Of a stretch of 64,000 nucleotides of DNA, positions 1-7,343 are shown in pieces. This stretch comes from an uncultured Eggerthella sp. (lineage in GTDB: Bacteria; Actinomycetota; Coriobacteriia; Coriobacteriales; Eggerthellaceae), in NCBI GenBank assembly GCA_900553605.1, contig USDX01000001.1, positions 1-64,000 on the forward strand, written 5' to 3'. A program made the position numbers and the translations under genes. The stretch's first letter is position 1. Each line of letters starts with the position of its first letter. The notes under the pieces are model-generated. The model ran no database searches. It saw only the letters and a program-made list of their open reading frames with translations, and was not told the origin of the DNA.

Positions 1-562
1 TGTTGCCAGGAAGGGGGCCTTTTTCGCGCATTCGGCGAAAAAGGGATGCATACGGCGCGGTTCTTGCCAGCTAGGACCTCGGGGCCGCCGCAACGCGAGG
101 AGAGAGATGGGGGGGTGACGCGGATGTCGGCGCACGGTGGGCGCGATGCGGACGGCGAAGCGCAACACGTGTAAGACGGCGGCGGCGCACGATGGTCGTG
201 ATGGGGGGCGATGAGTGCGGAATCTGCTCGGTGGCGACATAGGGGATGCGGATGGCGGCACGCAGTGGGGTAGATGCGATGCGGGCGACGGCACGCGATG
301 GTCGCGATGCGGACGAGGCGAGCCCAATGGGTGCGGGCGCAGCGGGGCGGTACTCAGGTGATGGGGCGCGATGGGAGCGGGCGGCGGCGCGAGGCAGGGA
401 TGGCGGCGCGGCATGGCGGGCGCCCTGGGAGCGGGCGGGCGGCGGAAAGCAAAACTGGGGAGCGGCGCTGGCGGCGCATGGGTGCAGGATGCGGGCGATG
501 GCACATTTCTGGCTGCAGTGGGACGGTTGCTGCGAGGGTGGTTGCAGGGAAGGGGAAATGAA
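1..562. other. G-rich degenerate region without a convincing gene
   Basis: This stretch is very GC-rich and strongly G-biased on the plus strand. Short motifs such as GATGCGGACG, CGCGATGG and GGCGGC recur without a fixed period. Open frames exist on both strands, but they are low-complexity Arg/Gly/Ala translations with no recognisable domain or good ribosome-binding site. A perfect 10-bp inverted repeat at 18-27 and 35-44 (CCTTTTTCGC) may be the terminator of a gene lying off the left edge. I see no gene here. Confidence 0.6.
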
Positions 563-588
563 AAAGAGACCGCATATGCGGCCTCTTT
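563..588 (-). terminator. Rho-independent terminator after rubrerythrin
   Basis: Read on the minus strand, a stem built on the palindrome GGCCGCATATGCGGTC, with AAAGA/TCTTT flanks, is followed by a T-run. It lies about 60 bases after the rubrerythrin stop codon and fits as the end of the perR-rbr transcript. Confidence 0.75.
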
Positions 589-645
589 ACGTTAAAGCGA
601 TAAGTTTCGAACGCCTATATGGCAAGCTCGAGCGCGAGCTGCGTC

Positions 646-1188
646 TTAGTAGTTCTCGGCGTGAATCTCGAAGTAGCTCTTGGGGTGAGCACATACGGGG
701 CATACTTCAGGAGCCTTGGTGCCAACAACGATGTGACCGCAGTTACGGCATTCCCAAACCTTAACTTCGCTCTTCTCGAACACCTGAGCGGTTTCGACGT
801 TCTTCAGAAGGGCACGATAGCGCTCTTCGTGATGCTTCTCGATTTCGGCAACCATGCGGAACTTGGCTGCCAAAGCCTTGAAACCTTCTTCTTCAGCGGT
901 CTTGGCGAAGTCATCGTACATATCGGTCCACTCGTAGTTTTCGCCATCAGCTGCAGCTGCGAGGTTTGCTGCGGTGTCACCGATGCCGCCGAGCTCCTTG
1001 AACCACAATTTTGCGTGTTCCTTTTCATTATCGGCGGTCTTCAGGAACAGGGCGGAAATCTGCTCCATACCTTCCTTCTTAGCTACGGAAGCGAAGTAGG
1101 TGTACTTGTTGCGAGCCTGGGACTCGCCAGCAAATGCTGCCTGAAGGTTTTTTTCGGTCTGGGTACCTGCATACTTGTTCTCGCTCAT
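646..1188 (-). CDS. rbr: Rubrerythrin
   Basis: This is a non-haem di-iron peroxidase that reduces hydrogen peroxide in the cytoplasm of anaerobes. The 180-residue protein has the canonical two-part layout. A four-helix ferritin-like domain covers about residues 10-135, with iron ligands in E22, E55-x2-H58 and E117-x2-H120. A C-terminal rubredoxin domain has cysteines at 147, 150, 163 and 166. The length is typical of the family. It begins 26 bases after the upstream Fur-family gene on the same strand, so the two are almost certainly one operon controlled by the PerR-like box at 1627-1641. Function is assigned with high confidence from the complete ligand set. Confidence 0.97.
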   Translation of the reverse strand: MSENKYAGTQTEKNLQAAFAGESQARNKYTYFASVAKKEGMEQISALFLKTADNEKEHAKLWFKELGGIGDTAANLAAAADGENYEWTDMYDDFAKTAEEEGFKALAAKFRMVAEIEKHHEERYRALLKNVETAQVFEKSEVKVWECRNCGHIVVGTKAPEVCPVCAHPKSYFEIHAENY

Positions 1189-1214
1189 TTTGGGCTCCTT
1201 TCGCGAGACGATTG

Positions 1215-1601
1215 CTAGTTATGAAGGGCGTCTTTGCCAACGCGTGCTTCTGTACATTCAGGGCAGAGATAGGTGACGTTCAAATCATATGAAATGATCT
1301 GGGCACCAGAATCCCGCTGGATGGACTCAGTGAAATCCTCTAGCGAGACATCAACGAGCCTGCCACAATTCTGGCACACTAAATGGTCGTGCCGGGTGAC
1401 GTTGTCGTAACGATCGGGAAAGCCGGGAACAGCCACTTTACGGATGAGGCCTTTGGCATAAAGACTGGCAAGGTTGTTGTACACCGTTGCCATGGAAACC
1501 TTTGTGCCCCGTTCCTTGAGGTGTAAATACACCTGTTCTGCCGTGGGGTGATCAGTGGAGGCATTGATGGCGTCAAGAATGATCTGTGCGTTCTTGTTCA
1601 T
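1215..1601 (-). CDS. perR: Fur-family peroxide-type repressor (PerR-like)
   Basis: A 128-residue metal-dependent repressor. An N-terminal winged helix (about 1-75, with the recognition segment VSMATVYNNL) is followed by a dimerisation domain. The domain carries the structural Zn site C76-x2-C79 / C113-x2-C116 and a metal-sensing HDH motif at 71-73. The family is Fur. I infer the PerR subtype because the gene is first in an operon with rubrerythrin and because a 7-1-7 inverted repeat sits at its own promoter, which suggests autoregulation by peroxide. The ribosome-binding site AAGGAGGGG precedes the ATG. A general Fur/Zur role cannot be excluded from sequence alone. Confidence 0.88.
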   Translation of the reverse strand: MNKNAQIILDAINASTDHPTAEQVYLHLKERGTKVSMATVYNNLASLYAKGLIRKVAVPGFPDRYDNVTRHDHLVCQNCGRLVDVSLEDFTESIQRDSGAQIISYDLNVTYLCPECTEARVGKDALHN

Positions 1602-1626
1602 TTATGCCCCTCCTTAAAACCTCGAA

Positions 1627-1668
1627 TTAGAACAGTTCCAATTTACAGTGATATATGAGAGTAGTCAA
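1627..1668 (-). promoter_or_regulatory. perR-rbr promoter with PerR-type operator
   Basis: On the minus strand, -35 TTGACT (1668-1663) is separated by 17 bases from -10 TAAATT (1645-1640). Overlapping the downstream edge of the -10 box is a 7-1-7 near-palindrome, TTAGAAC-A-GTTCCAA (1627-1641), one mismatch short of perfect. This is the spacing of PerR/Fur boxes. Binding here would block transcription of perR and rbr. Confidence 0.7.
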
Positions 1669-1788
1669 GTATCATTTAGAGAAATTCAAATTCTGGTTAA
1701 GATTTGGGCGAACACGAGGGGTGCTTTAGACTCGGGAGGGCATGAAGGGCTTTGGGCGCATACAAGCTTGAAGGGGTGTTTTTGATAC

Positions 1789-1937
1789 GGGCTGGCGGTT
1801 TCTGATGAGCGCCATCTGGCAGTATGGCGGCGTTCTGCCTCACTGCTCTTCAGCAAATAAATACGTCCGATCACAATAAGGCGCACTTCTCAAACCCGGC
1901 CTTACCTTTTTCGATCGGAGTTCGGGAAGTGCAGCCC
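1789..1937 (-). ncRNA. Structured RNA candidate with a pseudoknot
   Basis: Several nested complementary segments are visible between the 3' end of the m5U methyltransferase and the perR promoter. The outer helix is GGGCTG (1789-1794) with CAGCCC (1932-1937). Inside it, TCCGATC (1866-1872) pairs with GATCGGA (1913-1919), enclosing TAAGGC (1877-1882) with GCCTTA (1899-1904). The loop of that inner stem carries GCACTTC (1883-1889), perfectly complementary to GAAGTGC (1926-1932), so it would form a 7-bp pseudoknot. Further hairpins are CGCCAT/ATGGCG and GGCAG/CTGCC around 1810-1840. All neighbouring genes are on the minus strand, and an extended -10-like TGCTTATAC lies just upstream on that strand, so I place the RNA there. 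I cannot assign a family. The raiA-type RNAs of Firmicutes and Actinobacteria are the first I would test. Confidence 0.55.
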
Positions 1938-1973
1938 AAAATGATCAGGGCGTATAAGCAAAGCTTTGATTAA

Positions 1974-3221
1974 TTACTGCAGCTCAAGTGCGCAGATGTT
2001 CTCTACGTGGTTGGTGTGGGGGAACATGTCGACAGGCTGAACCTCGGTAAGTCGGTATCCGTTCTTAACGAGGTATTCGACGTCGCGTGCCTGCGTGTTG
2101 GGATTGCAAGAGATGTAGACGATACGCTTCGGCGCCAAGCTGCAAGCAGAACGAAGGAACTGCTCATTTGATCCTGCGCGTGGCGGATCCATCAGCAAAA
2201 CATCGAGCGATTCGCCTTCCTTTGCCAGCTTATCCATGAAATGCCCGGCATCTTCAGCGGTGAAATCGGCATTTTTGATGCCGTTATGGCGGGCGTTTTC
2301 GCGCGCGTCTTTAATGGCGGATGCCACGTTGTCTACGCCAATTACGCGTGCAGCGTGGGCGGTTTCGGCACCAGGCAGCCCCTTTGCCGCCACCAGGCCG
2401 ATGGTGCCTGTTCCGCAGTAGGCGTCCATGGCTGTTTCAGTGCCGGTAAAATGCGCCATCTCGATGGCCTTTCGGTACAGCACCTCGGTTTGCGTGGCGT
2501 TGACCTGGTAAAACGAATGCGATGAAATACGGAACGTGAGCCCGCAGAGCTCGTCGATTATAAATCCTGGGCCATAGAGCGTCTTTTCGCCTTCATCGCC
2601 CAAGATCACGTTTGTTTGGCGGGTGTTTACGTTCTGCACCACGGTGGTGATGGCGGGGCAGCGCTTTTTCAGCTCGCGGCAAAAATTGCGCGAGGCGGGA
2701 AACTCCTTGCCGTTAGTAACGACGGTGACCAGCAATTCGCCGGTGGTGTGCCCTACGCGTATAACGGCGTGACGAATGAAGCCTGTGTTGGCGTCTTCGT
2801 TGTAGGGCTCCATGTGGTAGCGCTGCATGAGCGACCGAATAGCCAAAACCGCCTGCTTGGCGTCTTTGTTTTCCAAGAGGCAGGAATCGGTGTTGATGAC
2901 GCGGTGCGTGCCAGCTGCGTACATGCCGCAAAGGATTTCGTGCTGCGGTGCGCCCTTGGCGCCGGCATTGCCCTTCTTGCCCCGAGGCTTCTTTCCGCCT
3001 TTAGTCTTCCGTCCTGGAACATAGGGCGAAGTAACCTTGTTGCGGTAGTAATAGGGCTCGTCCATCCCTGCAATGGGGTTGAACACGGTGCCCTCGCCTG
3101 CGAAAGGCTCGAAGAGTTCAATCATCTCGTTTTGCTTGCGTTCCAGCTGCTTCTCGTAAGGAAGGGAAAGCAGCTGGCAGGCTCCGCATTGCTTTTGCGC
3201 AGAGCAGTGGGGCATGTTCAT
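1974..3221 (-). CDS. 23S rRNA (uracil-5-)-methyltransferase RumA/RlmCD family
   Basis: A SAM-dependent enzyme that methylates uridine C5 in rRNA (the family also includes tRNA enzymes). I place the start at the ATG at 3221, which follows an AAAGGAG ribosome-binding site and gives 415 residues, the normal family length. The open frame continues 5' but encodes no family sequence. Near the N-terminus, C6-x5-C12-x2-C15 matches the Fe-S cluster motif of RumA proteins. The SAM-binding motif is AYCGTGTIGL and the catalytic nucleophile region is ISCNPNTQARD. A basic Lys/Gly insert lies near residue 80. The exact target uridine cannot be deduced. The gene stands alone, separated from the ECF operon by 185 bases. 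Confidence 0.9.
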   Translation of the reverse strand: MNMPHCSAQKQCGACQLLSLPYEKQLERKQNEMIELFEPFAGEGTVFNPIAGMDEPYYYRNKVTSPYVPGRKTKGGKKPRGKKGNAGAKGAPQHEILCGMYAAGTHRVINTDSCLLENKDAKQAVLAIRSLMQRYHMEPYNEDANTGFIRHAVIRVGHTTGELLVTVVTNGKEFPASRNFCRELKKRCPAITTVVQNVNTRQTNVILGDEGEKTLYGPGFIIDELCGLTFRISSHSFYQVNATQTEVLYRKAIEMAHFTGTETAMDAYCGTGTIGLVAAKGLPGAETAHAARVIGVDNVASAIKDARENARHNGIKNADFTAEDAGHFMDKLAKEGESLDVLLMDPPRAGSNEQFLRSACSLAPKRIVYISCNPNTQARDVEYLVKNGYRLTEVQPVDMFPHTNHVENICALELQ

Positions 3222-3406
3222 GGAAGGGGCTCCTTTTAGTGTGTGCACGTAAGAAGTGTAGCGGATGCAGCGCGCTTGCAGGGAAACGACATCACAATAC
3301 GAAAGCCTCTGCTTTAAGGTTTGCTTGGTTGCGGCGGGCTGCCTGTTCGGGTAACGGGGATAGGCTTGGGGAATCCTGTGCATCGGGCTAACACCAAATA
3401 ATACTT

Positions 3407-4141
3407 TTACCGCAGGGCGTATTTGCGTTTGATGCGTTCTAGTTTCCGTTTCCAGGGTAGGTAGAGGGCGGAAAGGAATATCGCGGTGGCTATGCTGTGG
3501 ATCAAGTCTAGCGGCATGCCGGCCAGGTAGGCTGCCAGCGCCCCTTGCCACGTTACCGGTACCAGGAATGCCGCGATATACCAACTGTTCAGGATGAAGC
3601 CGTAGCCCAATCCGGACAGAAAGCCATAGCAGAGCAGAACGACGGTTCCCAAGCTGGGACCATGGGCACCAAGCCGTTCGCTCAACGCAAATACGCCGTT
3701 GTTTGCCAATACGCCGGCAACGTATCCTACCAATCCCCAGGCATACATCTGCCAGGGCGTCCACGGTCCCTGTCCGAAGAAGAAGTTGGAGCACAGCGCC
3801 GCAAGTGCCCCCACCATGAAGCCGCTGTGCTTGCCGAACACCGCTCCGGCAATGATGCAGATGGCGCTGACTGGCTTGAAGTCGGGAATGGGTGCAAATA
3901 GGATACGTCCCGCTGCTGCCAATGCTCCTAGGGTTGCCGTGGGCATGATTTGGCGCAGGGCGGGTTTTCCCGCCTCGAACCCGCAGAAGAATACCGCCAG
4001 TGCAGCGCAACCTACCAGCAGCGTGAGCAACCCCGACTGTTCGATCTGCAAGTATGCGCATGTCAACAAAGCGGCAAGGGGTGCCAGCAGGGCAACTGTT
4101 TCGGCGGCAGAGCGCAACATATGTTTTGCTGGGGTGCTCAC
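3407..4141 (-). CDS. ECF transporter S component, predicted cobalamin-specific
   Basis: An integral membrane substrate-binding subunit of an energy-coupling-factor transporter, 244 residues with about six hydrophobic segments. Family-like features include the stretch around PIPDFKPVSA and the segment VFGKHSGFMVGALAAL. The start is taken as the GTG at 4141, whose bases overlap the stop of the ATPase gene (GTGA), implying translational coupling. It is the last gene of a five-gene operon headed by a cobalamin riboswitch and two DUF4430 proteins, so I infer vitamin B12 or a related corrinoid as substrate. The sequence itself does not prove the ligand. Confidence 0.85.
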   Translation of the reverse strand: MSTPAKHMLRSAAETVALLAPLAALLTCAYLQIEQSGLLTLLVGCAALAVFFCGFEAGKPALRQIMPTATLGALAAAGRILFAPIPDFKPVSAICIIAGAVFGKHSGFMVGALAALCSNFFFGQGPWTPWQMYAWGLVGYVAGVLANNGVFALSERLGAHGPSLGTVVLLCYGFLSGLGYGFILNSWYIAAFLVPVTWQGALAAYLAGMPLDLIHSIATAIFLSALYLPWKRKLERIKRKYALR

Positions 4142-5622
4142 AGGCTCCCCCAAGCGCGTGTGAAGTCGTTTTCGGTAGCGCGGTAGAACAAGTTGTTGTG
4201 GAAGAATTCGCTCGGTGTTTCGGTGCAAGCGTCTTCACCGTCGAAGAGCATGGTTATGGCGTCTGCTACGCAAGCCGCAAAAGGCAGGTCGTGCGTCGCC
4301 ACGACTATGGTGACTCCCTCTGCTGTCAGTGCGCGGCAGAGCTTTGCAACCATGAGCTTTGCTTCGGTATCGAGTCCTTTGGTTGCTTCGTCGAGAAGCA
4401 ACAGCTTTGGGCGTGTGAGCAGCACTTTTGCGAACGCTAGCAGCTGTTGCTGGCCGCCGGAAAGATCATAGGGATGTAGGTTTTCCAGCCCCTGCAGCCT
4501 CAAGCGCTGCATCATGGTGTCAATTTCCTCGTCCCCATAGCCGCATGCGCGTTGCCAGTCGCGCAGTTCTTCGACAACGGAGTCGCACACGAACAGCGCT
4601 TTCGGATCTTGCGGAATGAATCCTTGGCTTTCTCGAAGCGGCGCTTTTATGCGGCCGCGTTCGGGACGCATTGTTCTCGCCGCAAGCGCCAGCAGGGTTG
4701 ATTTGCCGCATCCGTTGCCGCCCACAATAGCGTGCAGGGTGCCTTTTTGCACGGTAAGGTTGCATCCTTTAAGGACGAAGGGTGCTTTACGCTCGTAACG
4801 AAACGAAGCGTCGCGAACTTGCAGAACTGGTTCGTTAGTGCGTTGAACTGGGGTTTCAGTGGGCGCTGCAGGGATGTATACCTTAGACGTGGGGAGTGCC
4901 GCTTCCTTAAGTTGGCCGTTTTGCAGGGCGAGCCTTTGCGTGGCGTAGGGTGCCATGAGCTCGGGGGCATGGGTGGTGGCAAGCACGGTAATGCCCAGCT
5001 CGCGGTTAATGCGGAAGAGGGCGTGCGACAGCGAATGGGCGGCCACGGGGTCTAGCTGACTGGTGGGTTCGTCGAGCAGGAGCAGGCAAGGGGCGCAGGC
5101 GAGTGCGCTGGCAAGAGCCAGCAATTGCTTTTGCCCTCCTGAAAGATTGTTCACGTTTTGATGCAGCCAGCTGTTCATGCCAAAGAAATGGGCAATCTCC
5201 GCAACGCGGCGACGCATGGCGTCTTGGGAGACAGCCAAGTTTTCCAGGCCGAAAGCCAATTCGTGCCAAGGCTCAGAACATACCAGCTGGTTGTCGGGGT
5301 TCTGCATAACGAAGCCAATGGTGCTTGCCGATTCTTCGACGCTCAGAGTGGAGGAATCTTTCCCGAAGATTTTGATCGCGCCCGTGTGGATCCCGTTGGG
5401 GGCAAGCTCTGGCTTGCAGCAACGCAGCAGCGTGGTTTTGCCGCAGCCTGTGGCACCGGTGATCAGCGTAAACGATCCTTCTTCGATTTCCGCGCAAAGG
5501 GGCCCGATAAGGGGGCGCCCGTCTTGGTCCGGTTGTGCGGCGAAGCGTTCTGTTGGCAGCTCTGCTTCAGTGGCGGCTTGGTAAGAGAACGCGAAATTGT
5601 CGAATGTTAAAGCGGCGCTCAT
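4138..5622 (-). CDS. Fused EcfA-EcfA ATPase of the ECF transporter
   Basis: Two complete ABC ATPase domains in one 494-residue chain. Domain 1 has Walker A GATGCGKTT, signature LSGGQKQ and Walker B LLLLDEPTS. Domain 2 has Walker A GGNGCGKST, signature LSGGQQQ and Walker B LLLLDEATK. Each domain ends in an H-loop (ATTHAPE and VATHDLP). In most organisms EcfA1 and EcfA2 are separate proteins; here they are fused with a linker of about 40 residues. The ATG at 5622 overlaps the EcfT stop (ATGA) and follows an AGGAAAGG ribosome-binding site. The protein sits on the cytoplasmic face and powers the adjacent EcfT and S component. Confidence 0.93.
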   Translation of the reverse strand: MSAALTFDNFAFSYQAATEAELPTERFAAQPDQDGRPLIGPLCAEIEEGSFTLITGATGCGKTTLLRCCKPELAPNGIHTGAIKIFGKDSSTLSVEESASTIGFVMQNPDNQLVCSEPWHELAFGLENLAVSQDAMRRRVAEIAHFFGMNSWLHQNVNNLSGGQKQLLALASALACAPCLLLLDEPTSQLDPVAAHSLSHALFRINRELGITVLATTHAPELMAPYATQRLALQNGQLKEAALPTSKVYIPAAPTETPVQRTNEPVLQVRDASFRYERKAPFVLKGCNLTVQKGTLHAIVGGNGCGKSTLLALAARTMRPERGRIKAPLRESQGFIPQDPKALFVCDSVVEELRDWQRACGYGDEEIDTMMQRLRLQGLENLHPYDLSGGQQQLLAFAKVLLTRPKLLLLDEATKGLDTEAKLMVAKLCRALTAEGVTIVVATHDLPFAACVADAITMLFDGEDACTETPSEFFHNNLFYRATENDFTRAWGSL

Positions 5623-6617
5623 CGGCGTACCTTTCCTAACAGTTCCAGCATGAGGGGGAAACACAGGGCCAGCGCATAGAGGGCAGCAAGCGGGTTGCCC
5701 AGGCTGCCATGGAAGGAGGGGAAGAATCCGAAGCCGTTCATGAGGGTGTAAGCAGCAGCGGCCGCTCCGACGGAGAGCAACGCGAGAGCGCCCAGCGCAA
5801 ACGCGTCATAGGTGCGGAAGCGGTTCCGGCGGAAGGTTGTCCGCTTGCGGTTGGCGCCCCATCCGCGGCAGTGCATGGAATCGGCGGTTTCCAGCGAGTT
5901 TTCCATGCTCCACCCCATGAGCGTGGTGACAGTGCGCAGGTGATCGGCAAAGCGAATTGCGGAAAATCGCTGTGCGGGCTTGTTTGTGCCATTTTGCTCG
6001 GTGCGTTGTTTCTGGTGGCGGGCGCGTTCCGTCTTTTGCGCTTCTTTGGCGGCTGGGGCGGATTCTGCCTCTTCGGCGAAAACATCACCGGAAACCATGG
6101 TGGTGCTGGGGTTGCGTGCTGCGGTGCAAGCATTCAATGCGTTGCTGATGGCATGCCCGCGTCGTACGAATTGCGGAATAAGACGCATGATCATGGAGAT
6201 CATCAGACTGATGGTGGGCAAGATGCCGCCCAATGTGCCCATTACCTTGTCCGATCCTAGAACGGCATCGGCGTTGGCGAACCACTGCATCACGCATAGG
6301 AGCAGCAGCGCCATGGTGGCAGCGTTGGCGTAGCCTTCGGCATACACCGCCTGCGTGCCAATGCGGAACAGCTCGGTAGTGCCCGTGGAGCTGAACAGCG
6401 GGTTTACCGCAACGATAACGGCGAGCAGGGGAAGCTGCCATGCGAACGACCGCACAACAGCCCTACCGCCGCGCAGCCACACCCCATAGAGCGCTGCGAT
6501 GGCGAAGGAAAGAGCCAGGAGCGTTGGATGGGGTGCGGCCATGGCAAGCACCAAGGCTACGGCGAAGTAGGCCAGGGCAAGCGCGGGGTGAAGGCTGTCG
6601 AAAGCGGTGGACTTCAT
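5619..6617 (-). CDS. ecfT: ECF transporter transmembrane (T) component
   Basis: The scaffold subunit joining the S component to the ATPases, 332 residues with several hydrophobic segments. The cytoplasmic coupling region includes ADSMHCRGWG, matching the A-R-G coupling motif of EcfT proteins. It is longer than typical EcfT (about 265) because of a hydrophilic insert rich in Ala, Glu, Lys and Gln at about residues 170-215, within the cytosolic coupling part. Its ATG directly abuts the stop of the upstream DUF4430 gene (TAAATG), and its stop overlaps the ATPase start. This tight coupling supports a single complex. Confidence 0.9.
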   Translation of the reverse strand: MKSTAFDSLHPALALAYFAVALVLAMAAPHPTLLALSFAIAALYGVWLRGGRAVVRSFAWQLPLLAVIVAVNPLFSSTGTTELFRIGTQAVYAEGYANAATMALLLLCVMQWFANADAVLGSDKVMGTLGGILPTISLMISMIMRLIPQFVRRGHAISNALNACTAARNPSTTMVSGDVFAEEAESAPAAKEAQKTERARHQKQRTEQNGTNKPAQRFSAIRFADHLRTVTTLMGWSMENSLETADSMHCRGWGANRKRTTFRRNRFRTYDAFALGALALLSVGAAAAAYTLMNGFGFFPSFHGSLGNPLAALYALALCFPLMLELLGKVRR

Positions 6618-7334
6618 TTACTTAACGTAGTACCAGGAAACGGAATCCCCGTCTTTGAGCACGTACTTTCCGCAGGAAACGTTCGGCGCGCTTCCGTTGA
6701 CGGAGTACATCCAGCCGCTTTTCCCACCGTATTCGAATTCCGCCAAGCCTCCGATAGCGCTTACATAGAGGCCGTACTGGCTGCTTTTCGTGCTAACCGA
6801 AAGACCGGTGGCGCACAGGGCATCGTAGGCGGTAGCGCCCTTTTTGAAGGTGGGGTGGGCGCTGCCTGAAACGCGTCCGTCGGCGGCGCTGCTGGAAACG
6901 GATACCGACACTGTAACGGTGTTGGAGGCGGCAGAATTCGCATTGGTGCCTTGGGAGCCGCTGCTGCCGCTTTGCTTGTTGGTCGAGGTGCTGTTGGAAG
7001 AGCTCGCTTTGTTGCTGGAGTTGCTTGAGGTGCCGCCTCCCTTTTCAGCGCTTTTGCTCTGGCTGCCCGATGCGCTGTTGCTTTCGCTTTGGGCGTTGGC
7101 TCCTTGGTCTGCCGCATTGCCCGATTGGCCCTCTTGCGGGGCGTCGTTGGCGTAATCGCCCGAGGCAGGGTCTGCCTGTTGAGCTGCTTCTTCCAGATTG
7201 CTCTGGTTTTGGTTCAGCGCGTCGGGCGCAGCAAGCGCAAACGCCGAAACGCCAATAAGGCAGCAGCAAGCAGCCGAGATTATGCCAAGCGCTATCTTGT
7301 GAGCGCGGGTGAGCTTTTTCGGATCTTCAGCCAT
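6618..7334 (-). CDS. Secreted or membrane-tethered DUF4430 (transcobalamin-like) protein
   Basis: A 238-residue protein with an N-terminal hydrophobic segment (about 14-35) that acts as signal peptide or anchor, then a Ser/Asn/Gln-rich linker (about 40-135). The C-terminal DUF4430 domain is at about 140-238, with the hallmark GWMYSVNG and a final GDSVSWYYV. DUF4430 is related to the C-terminal domain of animal cobalamin carriers (transcobalamin, intrinsic factor). Its place in a riboswitch-controlled operon with ECF transporter genes suggests it captures a corrinoid outside the membrane and passes it to the S component. Ligand binding is inferred, not shown. Confidence 0.85.
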   Translation of the reverse strand: MAEDPKKLTRAHKIALGIISAACCCLIGVSAFALAAPDALNQNQSNLEEAAQQADPASGDYANDAPQEGQSGNAADQGANAQSESNSASGSQSKSAEKGGGTSSNSSNKASSSNSTSTNKQSGSSGSQGTNANSAASNTVTVSVSVSSSAADGRVSGSAHPTFKKGATAYDALCATGLSVSTKSSQYGLYVSAIGGLAEFEYGGKSGWMYSVNGSAPNVSCGKYVLKDGDSVSWYYVK

Positions 7335-7343
7335 AACCCCTGC

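Noticed and set aside
246..764. 172-residue open frame in the G-rich left end
   Set aside because: Arg/Gly/Ala low complexity, runs into the rubrerythrin gene on the other strand, and no ribosome-binding site or family signal.
1802..1808. CTGATGA, as in a hammerhead ribozyme core
   Set aside because: The GAAA and the three-way stem arrangement of a hammerhead are not present.
3222..4238. N-terminal extension of the m5U methyltransferase frame
   Set aside because: It lies antisense or out of frame to the ECF S gene and has no family sequence; the start at 3221 has a good ribosome-binding site.
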